Shown here: positions 1 through 15,271 of the stretch, piece by piece | Layout of the letters: each line of letters opens with the position of its first letter | Numbering within the stretch: position 1 is the stretch's first letter | Origin: Vanilla planifolia | Lineage: Eukaryota; Streptophyta; Magnoliopsida; Asparagales; Orchidaceae | Length of the DNA stretch: 64,000 bases | NCBI GenBank assembly: GCA_023846275.1 | Contig: CM043875.1 | Span: forward strand, 21,952,593-22,016,592 | Direction of reading: 5' to 3' | Program-made: the position numbers and the translations under genes | The notes under the pieces: model-generated | The model's input: the letters and a program-made list of their open reading frames with translations, nothing else | Databases searched by the model: none | Told to the model about the DNA's origin: nothing

Positions 1-3000
1 TTATTGATTAATCTAATGACTACTTGACCATATATAGAATGATTTAAAGGTCATAAGAAAAAAATTATTTTTTTCTTATGACCTTTTGGTTATGAATAAT
101 GAATATATTAATGAATGGTCTGATCAATCATTGGATCACCGTTAAATGATTTGATACTTGTTTGATAACAACTTTTGTTAGGTTGCTCAAATCATGATTT
201 AATTATTGGATCTATTTTTGCATCATGTGATGCCCATTGAATGATCTTCAAATGGTTTGATACCCATTTGATAGAGATCCTTATTGATATTTGTAAATTT
301 ATTATATCGATCACTAGATGGTGTAATGCCAATATAATAAACTATTAAACTATTTCGATCACTAGGGTTAATGAATATGTAAGGACTATTTTTCTTATTA
401 TGGGGAAGGTTCAAAAAGATACTTAGAAATCATTAGTGGCTCCTTTAATAGTATAAGATCTGTAATACAAAATGTAGCATTGATTTTATTGGTCCATTAT
501 AAGTTCTAAATAAACATTTCTAGCCTTAGATCGAAAAAATTTTGTTAACAATTATGAGTATCATGTAATATTTTATATAATTTACCATATGTATTCATTA
601 TTTTACTATATTCTTATGCAAGGATGAGTTTTGATGCATAAATATTTGGTTGATTAAAAGACATGTGATTAAGCTAATAAAATAATTAAATCCATTAGAT
701 TTCATATGCAAATTCTAAAATATGTTTCAAATAAAATAACTAACAATGACTTTAAATAGTTTGTATTAGTTAAAAATGGAAGAAAAGGAAACAATTTTTG
801 TCTCACCAAGAAAAAGTGAAGAGTTGAAGTAATTGACATGCCAATATAGAAATCTTGTACATTTTTGCGATTAGTGGTGGTGAAAATTAGCTTGATAGTT
901 TGCCTTGTTTAACGCAATATATTAGGCTAAATCATTTCTTTTGAGATGGAAGAAAAGAATTGATATACAACATTAGTACAATAAAGATTCTTCCTAGACT
1001 AGAAATATTAATGGCTTTTGGAGTGAAGCTTTGTTGTAGAAATTTCAAAGATTGCAAATAAAGTCTGTAAAAAATATTTGTGTTACTTTAGCATTTGGAA
1101 GAATTATTTTATTTTGGTGAACATATATTTTGAGAAATTTTAATGCATATAGTAAGAAATCTCAAGGAATTGTTCCCTTTTATTCACTAAGATTCATTAA
1201 AATCCTTCGACAATGGGACAATGAAATTTCAGGGCTCTAGTTTTCTTATAAATTTAGAATTAATAGGTGTGGTGGGTGAGTGAAACATAGGATCATGCAA
1301 AGAAAAAAAAAGGAAATCTATAGGTTTGATATAAATAGATGTTGAACATTGGTAGAAATAAAAAATATTTAGTTCTCTTAGAAATTCCATTTGAAGAGTT
1401 GAAGTGATGGGGTCATGCATTGTGCAAACAATGTTAAAAGATGGGGATTCCATTGCTATGACATTCCCTTTTAAAGGTGTGATCTTAAATTCCCTCATAA
1501 TAGAATCTGCTAAAATGATGTAGTAGGAGAATTGATGTCCTTACTACTATGAATAAGTGAATAAGTATCATTTTGAAGGGTTCATCTCTCTAATGAGGTT
1601 TGTATACCAAGTAAATGCTTCTTTTAAAACTTATAGTTTTTTTACTTAGTTTTCATGTTCTACTATCTTCTTTTAATTTTCAAAGTCATCTTCTTTTCAT
1701 TCATCTTCATTAACTTCAATAACTAAAGTTTTCTCAAGACATTAGGTTGCTTCATGTTCTTATTTATAATTTTTGAAACACTTAATAACTAAAATGGTAG
1801 AAACTAAAATTGGTATGGGAATTATCATATTTGGAGATGAGGTTTGGTGTGCCTCCTAGTCATTTTTGTAGCATTTTTATATATTTGAGTGCAACCATAC
1901 CAGTGCACTAGCTAATGTATTTGGCTATCCAACTTAATCATAATATATACTATGACCACAAACAATATTTCCATTCCTAGGCTTCATGGCTATGGTTATT
2001 TTGTAATGATAAAATTTTCCAAATTCCTCTAATCCTAGTGTAAACATCTCTAATCATGCCATTTTCCAATTGTTAGCTTTTTGGACTTATGTTCCAACTA
2101 TTAGGATTGAGAACAACTTCATTACAAATTTTTACTTATTCTATGTCTTCACATCATACTAGTACTATACTAACATCATTCTATATGATGTGCAATATCT
2201 ATTATTATCTGCTAACAATTTATTTGATCATAATTATATAATCCATTATTCATACTCATACGATACACTGTGCATCTCAATCACTTGTTGTAACCTGATT
2301 GATTCCCTTATCCATCATTTCCCTTTGGTTGATCATACTTATGTGATTATGATTATTGTACCATATGACATACTAACATCTTAAAGTTCTCTAGACTTAG
2401 AAAAATGTTCCTTAGTATCTTACTAGTATAATAAGTAAGTTTGTCCTTATATGATCACTCTATTACTTGGACTAACTCACCCTTTTCTTCATTCATGTCC
2501 TTGTCCAGAAGTACAATTGGCCTTGTATAATCACTTATCAAGTTTTACATGACTTCATTGTCTCTATTATTTGATCATACTATTTGATTTGCTAATAATG
2601 TGTTAGTATAATACCAAATCTTCTTTATCTTATTAGATACATCTAATCATTTAAAATCTACAATATCATCATACTTATATAACATTAAGTTGTACTTGTT
2701 TAATGAAAGTCTACCTATTCACAGCTATACCCTAAGTGCTTAGTTTGCTTGATTATATTGTATTATCATCCAATATCGTAATGTATAATATTCATAGTTG
2801 AACATTCAGCTAGATTTCCTTCCTCAACATACCATATGACCTTTACCATCACCTTGTGTAATCCTCATTATAAGCATGATTTACAATAAATAGATTAAAC
2901 AATTGTATATATTAATTTAATAAAATCAAGAGGAATTTAATATATCTTGGCAAGAAAAAAATGAGATGTAAGAATTTGGTATAATAATCCTAAGCACATC

Positions 3001-4980
3001 AACTTGAAGTGTAATCCTTATGTTATCTCAAAAGTTGGGATGGGCTTAATAGAGAGCCTTACTAATGGTATGGTAACCTGATCATTTTAGATGGATTGTG
3101 TTTCCATTGAACAAAAACTTGTGCATAAAATAAAAAATAGTTTTCACACTCAATGAGGTCAACAATCAAAACTCCATAATAGAATTTGTTATGACTCCTT
3201 TTAATAGAGAATTAGATTTAATAATGCAATAGATTTTGAAAGAATTACTTTCAGCACTAAAGTTTTTTTTGTTGTTTGCTTATGGTGTTGCACCATTAAT
3301 ATTGCCAGCTAAATATATCAATTTTTTGAATTCTTTTTTCTTTATAAGAAAACATGTATTTGAAAAATCTCTTTTTGGGCATAAGACTTGCTTTTTTTGA
3401 AAATCAATAACCAACTAAAATTTTGACAAAAACCAAATCTTAGTTTTTATTTTAATAAATCAAATAAATGTTCACATATAATCTCATAGTAAAATGTAAG
3501 ATACCTTTTTTTATATTGTTGATAAGAAAACCAAAATGATAACTTATTTTTGCAAAAAGTTTAGTATATATAAACTATAAAATGAGTTAAAGCTAAAGAT
3601 TTTATTATCACATCAACATCCCTTAAGTTTTAAAATCCCAATACATTACAATAGAAATGAAAAGGTATCTAAATATGGTAATATGCCTATTGTACTTTTG
3701 AGGTTGATGTTCGTAAAACCAAGCTTTCATTTATCGATAGCTAGATGTGTTGTTGGGAATGTGCAGAAATATTTAATAAATACATGGATGATTGCATATA
3801 GCATGACATATATAACATTGAAGTGGAATGAAGGTTGATAACCTTTTCTCAAGGAGTGGCTCAACCTAAAAACTTGGAACCTTGAAGAATAGCTCTTTGT
3901 GACATAATTGAACTAGTTTAAGTTGTTTATTTATTATAAAAAAATGATTAAAATGTTAAACTTTTCTCCTTCTGGTAGAGTAGCACTTAAGATTCTACTC
4001 ATGCAAACATTCTTATCAAAACTTCATTATTAAGTTATATTTCTTCTAGGGTTGCATTTAAATTTGGTTGACATTAATATAAATCACTTTAGAATCATGT
4101 CGAACCCTTAGCTTGAAGAGATTATAAGTAATGTGTTCTACTACATTTTGATTGTAGAATATAATGGTCAATATGGTACTATATTTTCCAACTTTTTGTG
4201 CATAATTCTAGTAGCATTCATAATTATGATGGCATTGTATAGGTATGATAGCCTCAATGTACAAATGGATAGTCTTCTGGTTAAAGTATATGAAGTGTCA
4301 ACTAGATCATATAGGTAATTGGCTTTGTACGATTTATGTCTAAATGCTAGGGGTAGAGTTATTATAAGTATCATATTTATATGATTTACTTTTTGAATTT
4401 CTTCCATCATTTTGATATTACTCTTTATTCAACTAAGTGTGACCAATAGTTGCCTGGTTAGGCATAATATAATCTAATGTACAAGCCTATGGTCTATTAT
4501 GTGCTTTCATATAACATTCACATTATAAAATATAAAGACATATTTGATATTGGTACAACCTATTCCTTTTCATAAACAATTCAATAGACTTTGGACAAAA
4601 ACTTGTATAATGTTTTCATACAACTATGGTAATTCTATTATGTGTATAATCTTCTTATTAAGCCTTAATAAGTTAATTGTAATTTAATTATGCAATGCTT
4701 CATCTATATATAATCACATCAAATAGAAAAATACTAAGAGCTTAGCTCTAAGTGAAATAAATTATCGTATGATAGAGATTAACATATATGACTTGTACGA
4801 TCAATTTGAACATAAGAAATGAACTAAACATGCTTGTGCAATTGTAGTGATAATTTGGTATGATGTTTGAAACAATTATGTTATGTATTAAAAGATTTTT
4901 GAAATGAGGATAATTGTCGTACTTGTTCGATAATCCTACAATTATTGAAATGAAATTATCATAAATATACAAATAATAAC
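1..4980. other. AT-rich DNA with no recognisable gene
   Basis: I see no coding region I can support in this stretch. Open frames are all under about 90 codons, have the low-complexity composition of the surrounding AT-rich DNA and match no family I know. The stretch from about 2,150 to 2,800 repeats words such as GATCATACT several times, and a similar texture returns at 12,700-12,950, so both may be decayed copies of one repeat; I could not align them convincingly. The one clear structure is the hairpin at 46-86, listed separately. Confidence 0.5.
46..86. repeat. perfect 19-bp inverted repeat (hairpin)
   Basis: The arms at 46-64 and 68-86 are exact reverse complements (AAAGGTCATAAG followed by seven A, and its complement), separated by the three bases TTA. 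A perfect palindrome of 41 bp in otherwise decayed DNA suggests recent origin or selection by foldback mechanisms such as a MITE core. No target duplication was identified, and it is not next to a gene, so a terminator role is not supported. Confidence 0.85.
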
Positions 4981-5697
4981 TTAAGGCTATAACAGCTAGT
5001 TTAAACTACTTTAAAGGCTCAATAAGCCATTTGTTGTTTCTCTTAGCCTTTATTTATTTAGGGGTATAAATAATAGCATGTTTGAACAGAATCAATAAAT
5101 GAACAGGATTGTAAAATCATATAACAAAGAAAAGTGCTTATTATGATGTATACTATTGGTTGGAACCATTACATTTAAGGGAAAACATTTTTTAGTTTGA
5201 TTTTAGGTAATATTCTTATGCCTCAATGTGTTATTTTGTTTAGAATCTCTTTTGTGTTTAGCACCATTCTGCTCTTATTATAAGAATATTAAGGTATAAG
5301 TTATTGTACTTATTCCATTTGCAAGTGCCATAATTATTCTCTCTTAGCCTTATGACTTGTCTGAGTTATTGTTTTTTCCTTTAAGCATCTTGTTTATACT
5401 TAGTTTAGGATTAATAGTTACAAGAAAAGGGTGTAGTTTAGTAGATGCATGGTCAGGCTGACAGGGGTGGAAGTAGGCATGGCTTTTATTTGAACCACCT
5501 AAAAAATCTCTTATACATTTTAATTCCCTACTTCTTTGTGTCTTATTTTTATTTCACTTATTTTGTCATTACAATAGGAGTTTTTTTATTAAAAAAATAT
5601 TTTCAAAAAGTATCACATTTTGGAGTTTTTATTTTAATTTTTTAGGCATTACACAATTCAACCACCTCTTATGATTTATAATAATCATCAATTTTAA
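4980..5697 (+). mobile_element. Copia-type LTR remnant, + strand, R/U5 end
   Basis: A TATA box (TATAAATAA at 5065-5073) is followed by a polyadenylation-like AATAAA at 5094-5099. Further on, 5455-5505 reads as a decayed form of a motif common in plant Copia LTRs: GGGTGGAAGTAGGC, then GAACCACCTAAA. At 5652-5673 comes a pyrimidine-rich end motif (CAATTCAACCACCTCTTATG). The same two motifs in the same order occur in six other places in this window. At 62,877 the end motif sits 21 bp before a CA end and a primer binding site, which is why I read it as the 3' end of an LTR. The left end is not defined and no internal region follows. Confidence 0.5.
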
Positions 5698-5982
5698 CAA
5701 AGCCAACTCCAACTCTCATGAAGTGTACCCATTACTTATAATGTTTTAACAAAACATAGGTTGAATCAAATGAGAAAGACTTTACAATAAAGGAAATGTA
5801 ATCTTAATACAAAATATTATACATTTGGTATCATATCACATGCTAGGTCCATAACACATATATGTGTAATAACAAAAGAATATGAATTATAAATATATAT
5901 TAAAATATATGAACCTGTTTGGATCTTAATGAAGCACTTACTAATACAATTTTTTAATAAAACAACTATTACTTTTTAGTGA

Positions 5983-7390
5983 TGTAAATTGTGTGAGACA
6001 AAATGCATAAGAGGAGAATGGTGAATTGTGTTTAAAAAAAATTAATTTTGGAAAATTAGAAAAATAATTTTTATGCTTAAAAATAAAGTTTGATTTTTTA
6101 AGGAAATTTTCAACAAAATGAAAGTACACAACACTAAAGGAAATGTATAAAGATGTTTTATGTGGTTTAACCAAAACTTGTGCCTACATCCACCCTCGAT
6201 CATTGATCGAGCTTCCACGAACCACTTCATTTTGTCAAAGTTGATAGAGGTAAACAAAATATAAATCGATGTTTTCAATAAGACACAAAAATCCACAAAA
6301 GTTGGTTATACAAAAAAAACAAAATCTTTTTAAAATTTCACATAATAAATCCTATATATTTAAATCTTTAAACAAAAATGGAACCACTAATTGATGATGT
6401 AAATATTACCAAGATGATGCAAAAAAGATTATAAATGGAAGAAGAAGAAATAATGATTGAAAGAACCCACAGAATTCGTGAGCATGTAAAAATTCATTAC
6501 TTTTGGTTTTAAACTTCACTTTGACATTTATGAAATTTTTCAAGTTGATTTAATAAATATTAAATGTTGGTGAATAAACTCTATTTATAGTTGAAATTAA
6601 AAACACCCAAAATAAGTCCCTCAAGGACTAAAATTAGCTTTTTTGATAGCTAGCCATTGCGATGATGTGAGATGAAAATGAAATACATCTATTGTCTGAT
6701 TCTAGGTGGACATAATAGGAACCATCTGATTGAAATCATCGATAAAAGATTCAAATCTAATTATAGTGAAATAAGATTTGGAACATTAGATTTGAAAGTC
6801 ACATGGATGGTGATGATGATCAGATTATTGTTCACAAGGCTGAGAGAAACTCAATCATTCGATTAACCATTCTGGATGAACAACTAAATGAAAGAAGACT
6901 GTTCACAGATGCTGGTGTGATTTAAATCATTTGATCATGAAAATGCATGATTAGTCTGTGTAGATTAACTCAAGTTTTGAACGAAAATTAAAACATCATT
7001 TTAGTCCTATATTACAAAACAGTACATATAATTTGTACTTATATTACTTCTACTACATGTAATAAATATCATAATAGAGTTTTCTATCTCTTGGTGTTCT
7101 TAGGATGTCATTACCTAAGGCCAACTCCATGTAATATTAAATTGGGTTTGACCTGACCTGAACCAAATACTTAACATTAATGAGTTAGACTTAACTTGAA
7201 AACGCTTAAGCTGGGTACAAGAGTCATGCTCTGACTCAATTAACCTAAGTTGTTGCAGGAAAATGCCTTAGATCGATACTTGGGCATGCCCATTTCCATT
7301 TCAATAGGGGTCCTGCTCTACAGCTCCCCAAGACTAGTGCCCAACACTGTGGACCACTCGACTTGAGTCCCTCGAGCTTAGCAGAGGGGT
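5983..7390 (-). mobile_element. Copia-type LTR remnant A, - strand
   Basis: Read on the - strand, the element has a GC-richer block (about 7390-7110), a TATA box (CTATAAATAG, complement of 6581-6590), the GGGTGGATGTAGGC and AACCACATAAA motifs (complement of 6195-6155), the end motif CAATTCACC...CTCTTATG (complement of 6030-6006), and a terminal ATTTACA ending at 5983. The end agrees with the better-preserved LTR end at 62,877-62,918. No primer binding site is recognisable to the left. The right boundary is my estimate from where the GC-richer block stops. It lies tail to tail with the + strand remnant at 4980-5697. Open frames inside it are incidental. Confidence 0.55.
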
Positions 7391-8690
7391 TTGGTTCTTA
7401 GAACAATTTTTTTATTTTATTATATATATTTTTATTTAAAAAATTATAATATTTTAAAAATTGAGATGAATTAATTTTTAAAAAATCAAATGCAACTTAA
7501 TGCTAACTAAAATATGTAGAAAATAATGATAATCTTATGTGTGATAATTGTAGAGGAAGTAAAGATTTAACATGTTAATCATAGAGATTTAGAAATATAC
7601 TTTTTTATGGATTAGTCACTCCACAAACACCATGACCTTTGGCTCCAAAGTTAGTAAGTTGAGCCATTAATCTTCATTCACTACATATACTATGGTTATT
7701 GCTTTAGCAAACCCAAACTACTATAGTGATCCTTGAGATTTAACTAAAATGATACTAAGTTCAATAAGAATTTAGTAATTATTTAGCTTGGTTTTGTGAT
7801 TATACATCAAAGGATATAACACTTACCTTTGGCAAATAACACACCAATGAAAGTAGATTAGCTACCATTAACTTTACTTGGTCGAACATAGCCATAGTCT
7901 ATGTTAGGGCCAACTTGGTGAAGGAACTACCCATAGGATCTTAGAAAAGGAAGGATCTATACCAAAATTTTACAAAAAGTTCAACATTATAACCTACCCA
8001 AGTATTACCATGGATGATGTAAGTAGGGAAATGAATGGTACAAAAGATAATTAAAGAGATTTTAATGTAAAAGCAATAGATCAGTAGCTAATCCACAACT
8101 TGTTATAGTCTCACAAAAGGTAAGAAATGAATGAGAGGCACAGTGTCAATCAAATTCTAAGTTGAAGGAAATGATGGCACAAAAGGAAGGAAAAGAACTT
8201 GTAACTAAAGAAAATTTAGTAGTGATCTCTCACCTAAATTGAGTGCAACTACAATAATTAGACGTTTTAATTTGAATAATTGGAGAACTTTTTGTATGAC
8301 AACATCTGAAACAAATGAAGTTGTCAACTCTTTACATAGAAATTAGTTCCAAGGTAAGGGTCGAATAGGCTGAGTTAGAAGATATTGGAAGACCATAACA
8401 TTCTAAAAAAGGATCACACAAAAGGCAAAGAAAATGAGTCCCTTTCTAATTCAATATCCTTGGAAGATAAATTTCAATATCAATATGATTTTTAAACCCT
8501 TAAAACCTTCAGTGAAGAAGTACAAAATGGGCAATAGTCATAGTTTTAATGTTATAGAAGGAAAATGACTTTGCTTGAGTGTAGAGCAAAAGAACAAGAA
8601 AAAATTTGAAAAAAAAATGCTAATAGAACTAGAAAGTGCTAAAGGTAATAGGAGAAGCTCTTGAGCAGTTCAAAGTATAGACTTTGATAA
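7391..8690. other. unresolved AT-rich DNA upstream of LINE 1
   Basis: No gene is recognisable. Position 7391-7500 is an A/T-only tract that also follows the GC-richer block in the two sister LTR copies. From about 7,940 the + strand could contain the decayed first ORF or 5' leader of the LINE that begins near 8,690, because plant L1 elements carry a gag-like ORF upstream of the endonuclease, but I find no zinc knuckle here. Confidence 0.35.
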
Positions 8691-8699
8691 GCTCAATGG

Positions 8700-9150
8700 T
8701 TAATATCTTTATATGGAATATAAGAGGAGCTTTAAATGAAAGCTTAGTCTATTGGTTTAATAACATAATGAAATCTTAAAACTTTGTCTTAATGGCTTTT
8801 ATTAGAACATATGAATCACAATAAAAGCTTATATCAACTGGTGTGCAAATTGGATCTTGAGCTTGAATGTGGTAACATGCCAAACAAGATTTGGGTGCTC
8901 TAAAAAATGAAGTTCATTATCAAGTGGTTATGGATAAAGAATAGTACCTCCACCTCTTAATCAAACATCATGATTGGAAATCCCTTGCCAATTGCACTTT
9001 TATTTATGCCAAGAGCTTAGTAAGTGATTGCACAATTTTATGGCACAACCTCAATCAAATTACTAGGAATCTCAACATGCCATGGATGGTCGATGGCATC
9101 TTTGATGAAATATCCTCTTTGGATGAGCATAAGGGCACTCTTCTCATAAA
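8700..9150 (+). pseudogene. LINE 1 endonuclease remnant (APE type)
   Basis: The L1 endonuclease nicks target DNA to start reverse transcription. The remnant opens with IFIWNIRGALNESLVYWF, matching the usual WNxRG start of plant L1 endonucleases, then has NKIWVL near 8,885. A long continuous frame from about 8,935 reads QYLHLLIKHHDWKSLANC, then TFIYAKS, a run ending in LWHNL, and PWMVDGIFDEISSLDEHKG. These correspond to the FVYA segment and to the WLVGGDFNxIxxxxE segment; the expected GDFN is changed to GIFD, so a catalytic Asn position is lost. Stops lie between the pieces. Confidence 0.75.
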
Positions 9151-10039
9151 ATAGAAGTTATGGTAGTTTTTTTATTACATTAATTAATGTAACCTCATTC
9201 AAACTACTTTCAAAGGTGATTCATTTAACTGATTTGACAATAGTCAATGTAGATTAGTTTAAAAATAGTTAGATAGAGTGTTAATAAATCAACAATATTT
9301 GAATCAAATCCACGTGATAGTAATTCAGCATCTATACAAAATAGGATTTGACACACTCATGGTTTAGTTTCTTACAAAATATGTAACAATTTAGATTTCA
9401 AAACACGTAGCAAGAGTATCACTCATTCCTACAAATGGAGAAAAACAGCAAGAAGCTACTTTTTAATGGTGGTAACATGAAAGCTCTTACTGTGAAATTG
9501 AAAAGACTAAAAACTTTCTTAAAAGAATGAAACACAACTCTTATTAACATTTTTATAGCTATCAACTCCACTAGAATCTCAACATTAGTCTAACCCAACT
9601 AAGGAATCTAGGGAGGAGCTATCTCAAGTTAACAAATATCTATTAGAAGCCATTAATAGAAAGAACTCCTTTTAGCAGTAAAAAGTTGGAAATAAGTGGC
9701 TAAAGAGGGTGAAAAAAATTCCAAATTCTTTTATATGATGGTTAATGAATGCAGATCAAAATTGAAGATCATGAAGATTAGAGACTACAGTGGCACATGG
9801 ATTCATAAAGAGGATAAAAGTGCTTGAATATGCTATTCTTCATTTTCAAAATTGTTTAAATTCTACCACAATAAAAGAGAACAAGCCTATATTAAACGAC
9901 ATTTCATGATGTTGTAGATGATAACAAATTCATTATGAAGTATATGATGATTATAGAATTAAAAGAAACAACATTCCAAATGGGTCTAAGTAGTGCCTTG
10001 GGTCTTGATATGGAAAGTTCTTCACCTTTTGTTGGACAT

Positions 10040-11170
10040 AATAATGACTAATGTTTTGCAAGTAGCGAAGGACTTTCTAATTTAACTCTAATTCCCAAAG
10101 GGATTTCAAACTCAAACCCCATTATGAATCTTAAAATAGATAATCTTGAGAAAGTTTTAGACTTTAGTCTTCTAAATCTATGTAATTTTACTAAAAATAT
10201 ATTTTCTAAAATTTTGGTTGATAGGTTGCAAAATATTCTTTCTTGGCTTATCTCTCTGGAAAAAAGTTTCATAAGCGGTAAGAAAATCAGAGTAAACATG
10301 TTATTGGCTAAAAAATTGATTGGCTCTCTAAATAAAGGAATTAAAGGCTCCAAACTATATAATCAAACTAGAGCTTAAGATTGCTTTTGATTGTATTTCA
10401 TGAAAATTTCTAAACAAGGTACTTGGTTAATTCAACTTTTTTTGATATGTTTATTGAAGTGATAATTAATAACCTATGCAACCAACAATTGGAGCTCCAT
10501 AATCATTAATGGTAAGCCCATTAATTAGTTTCAAACTTTTAAGGAGTAATCTTATCACCCCTTAAGCCTTTATTTAAGCCATGAAAGTGTTTTGTAGGAG
10601 CTTAAATAGGCTACCTATGTAAAACAAAGTCATCAATTATGTCCAACCAAAGATCTGTCCCCTTATAACCCACTTAGGATGTGTAGATGACACCATTATT
10701 TTTAGCAAAGATTGCTCAAAATAAATTTGTACTTTTAACAAGTTTTTAGAGGATTTTTAAAACACATCTAGTCTCTAGATCAATCAACAAAAAAGAAAAA
10801 TCATTTGCATTAATAGAATGATCTATAGCCAAATATAAAAATCAATAAAATGTTGGGATTTCAGAGGGCACAATTTTTTATAAAATACTTGGAATGTCAA
10901 TTATTTATATGTTAGAGGTTATTAGAATCTAATTGATAACATCCATAAAAAAGGTGTTGGTTGGATGAGAAAGTTGTTAAAAATGGTTTGTAGATTAATT
11001 ATGGTCATGCATTTACTAGCTTCCATTTTGATTTACACATTAATGGCTTCAAATTCTGTATCTTGATACTTCATGGAATTGAGAAACATATGAACCATTT
11101 TTTATGGGGAGATTTTGAGGATACCCATAGATTTTGAGGATAACCATAAATTCTCTATCACTAGGTCTCT
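10040..11170 (+). pseudogene. LINE 1 reverse transcriptase remnant
   Basis: The start, from about 10,124, encodes LCNFTKNIFSKILVDRLQNI, a decayed form of the plant L1 segment that normally reads RPISLCNVxYKIISKxLANRL, followed by ISGKKIRVNMLLAKKLI, the counterpart of the usual GRxIxDNILxAxExx segment. The catalytic box is at about 10,681-10,715 as CVDDTIIFSKDC, so the DD pair of the YADD/FADD motif survives. Downstream come the counterparts of the thumb (VGISEGTIFYKILGMSI, about 10,855), LIDNIHKKGVGWMRKLL (about 10,930) and MNHFFWGDFED (about 11,092). Several stops and frameshifts separate these. Confidence 0.85.
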
Positions 11171-12029
11171 TGGAAAAAAATTTCTTAATTGAGGAAAATG
11201 GATTAAAACTTCAGAAACTTGAGGAAACCATGTTGCCTTTTTCAACAAATTTAAATAAGAAATTGTTAGCAAGCAATTCTATATTGTCCAAATACATGAA
11301 TGTTAAATACAAATTTACTAAAACAAACACTTGCACTTCCACCACATAGATTCGTTTGCAAAAAAAATAAGGAGATGGTTCATAATCATTAAAAAGTATC
11401 ATACTCCAAGGAAAATAGTACTAGATGCTCACAATGTATGGAAGGTTTAGTATTAATTTAGCTTGGGAGGCAATAAGGATTAGAAGCTTGATCTTAAAAT
11501 CCAAAGAGCTATTATGGTACACAAGGTACCCACTAAAAATAGTGATACTCATGTGGGGAATTTTCAACAATCCACTACCATTCCCCAAGAACTCAAGGAA
11601 GCTAAACATATAGATGACTTCAAAATTTCCACATTATTCGAACAAAAACTCAATTGATCATGCTTTTGTGAGCCATGACATTGCTAAATAGGATCATATT
11701 TGCTAGTTAATTAAACATTCCATAGGCTAACTCAAACAAGAAAATTGATTTAATAGCCTCTTATTGGAAACAATGGAATAAAAATTAAGCTAAATTAGAG
11801 ATCACACTTAATCTTCCATTAATTATATGTTGGAACTCATGAAGGTCCAAAAATGCTAATATCTATAAGGAAGTAAACCAAATAGTTAGCTCCATCATCA
11901 ACAACATTACAGTCGATTGCTTCAACATTTTTAATTATTTCCCTTTGGCTCAAACATCATAGGAAGAGAACTTGCTAGTTCATTTAGGAATTATACCAAA
12001 TTTCAAAATCATACAGGTCAAAGTAGTTG

Positions 12030-12300
12030 AAGTAGTTAAATGGTATCCCACTCTTGAATAGATGATGAAACTAAACATTATTGGTTGTATGTTGTGCCCG
12101 AATAGGAATGCAGTCTATGAGGAAATAATTCATATTCACATATGGAATACATTCCTTTCCTTCTCTGATTCATATCGAAATAAAACTTTGATAGAAGCTA
12201 AATGTAAGGCTCTTCTAATAGGTCTTCAATGGTACACCAAATGGATTTACAAAACTTGATAATTGAAATGGGCTGTCAAGAAGTTTCAAGACTTGTGTAG
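12030..12300 (+). pseudogene. LINE 1 RNase H remnant
   Basis: Plant L1 ORF2 often ends in an acquired RNase H domain. Here the frame from about 12,035 reads VKWYPTLE, a stop, then MMKLNIIGCMLCPNRNA, the counterpart of the usual WxPPxxGWxKLNxDGxxxxNxG start, and 120 bp on TLIEAKCKALLIGLQW, the counterpart of the AExxALxxGLxxA helix that carries the catalytic Glu. The first catalytic Asp (LNxD) is replaced by Ile here. The domain is cut short after this point. Confidence 0.7.
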
Positions 12301-12450
12301 GGACTAGTAGACACACCTTAGAGTTTGCCAAACATTATCCAATAAATTAGATCAAGGAATTTTTTAAACATAATGGTCAATCTTATCATAAGAACATAAT
12401 AAAGTGGGGAGATTTCTAGCAATATTGGCTACTAAAGATTCATAATGAAC

Positions 12451-14165
<1,715 letters not shown>

Positions 14166-14169
14166 AGGA

Positions 14170-14445
14170 TATTAGATTACAAGCTTCTACTTTTCATTTG
14201 AGCAAGATAATTTCCACTTCATTGATCTCTTTTAAAACATGCTAAAAGTGAGTGGCTTTGATGTCCAACAACTACTTGACTTGTCAGGTATGACTGAGTA
14301 TCTTCCATGGAATAGACACCTTGCTGTGATCCATATCTAGTATTATTTTACAATCCAATTCTAGAATAATGTTGGAGGTTTGTTTACATAATTGTTTCCC
14401 CAATGATAAATCCAATCCTTTAGATTACACATTCATTTTAACATT
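14170..14445 (-). pseudogene. LINE 2 RNase H remnant (C-terminal half)
   Basis: The complement reads NIILELDCKIILDMDHSKVS, then IPWKILSHT, and further on HVLKEINEVEIILLK. These match the second half of plant LINE RNase H: the strand with the catalytic Asp (xIExDSxxVVxxI), PWR, and the closing HxxREGNxxADxLAK. The His survives; the final catalytic Asp of AD is altered. Two stops interrupt the stretch. Confidence 0.65.
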
Positions 14446-15271
14446 GATGAATGTAGAGAAAGCTTTCAATGTATAGTATAGATAATTTTGAATATTCCTA
14501 TTACAATTGATAGGACCTAGCTTTCCACATGATAATTAATCAACATTCAATTTTAGAAAATAATAGATAAGTGGTAGCAATTTCATAATTTGAATTCTTC
14601 TACATTTTATCTTAGAGAAGAGAGTAACTAAACCAAATTAAACCATTTAGGAATCTAAAGGAGATTTTGTGTCAAAGGAAGCATCAAATATGTTTTAGCA
14701 ATTGGATAAAATAATATTTATAATTCTCCTTATGGATACCTTTGTCTCCTCAAATAATCTTACAATATGGGCTTTCTAGATATTCCAAAAAATTAGTGAA
14801 GGTAGCTATTGTGTGACTTCACTTGCAAAATTTTTGGAGTTGTGCACCCACTAATTCTATAGTGTTTGATGAATGTCTTTTTAGTTTTGCATTGTGAATG
14901 TCCGGGTATGTTGCAAAGAAGCTTAATATGTAACTTGATCTATGGTAGCAAACACATGCATGATCTTATGCATCTTAATTTGGGTAGAAAAGACTCTTAG
15001 CTACTAGCTAAAAGTTGAGTTTGCATAAGACCTCTAATAAAGAAAGTAGTTTATTAAGAATACTCCACATTAATATTGAGATTTTTTGTGGAGTCTTGAT
15101 ATTCAATTTTCTTTACCTTTATTATATGATCAATCCAATGCTTCTAAGTACTTCCTAGGTTATTTTTGAGCTAAATCTTTCAACAATTGTTAACACCAAA
15201 TAATTAGAACCAATAGATTCGAAGTATTCCATATAATTCACTACACATTGCTTGATTTTTTCTATGTGATT

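Larger units (their letters stand above)
8690..12450 (+). mobile_element. LINE 1: degenerate L1-type retrotransposon, + strand
   Basis: A non-LTR retrotransposon in which the remains of endonuclease, reverse transcriptase, thumb/linker and RNase H follow each other in the canonical order on one strand, at spacings normal for plant L1 ORF2. Stops and frameshifts break the frame throughout, so it is dead. Domain-level entries follow. The 5' end is where the endonuclease begins; a first ORF is not identified. The 3' end is not defined by a poly-A tail or target duplication and is placed shortly after the RNase H remnant. Confidence 0.85.

Noticed and set aside
10048-10353. 101-codon frame on the - strand
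   Set aside because: It is the shadow of the + strand LINE 1 reverse transcriptase, which shows family motifs.
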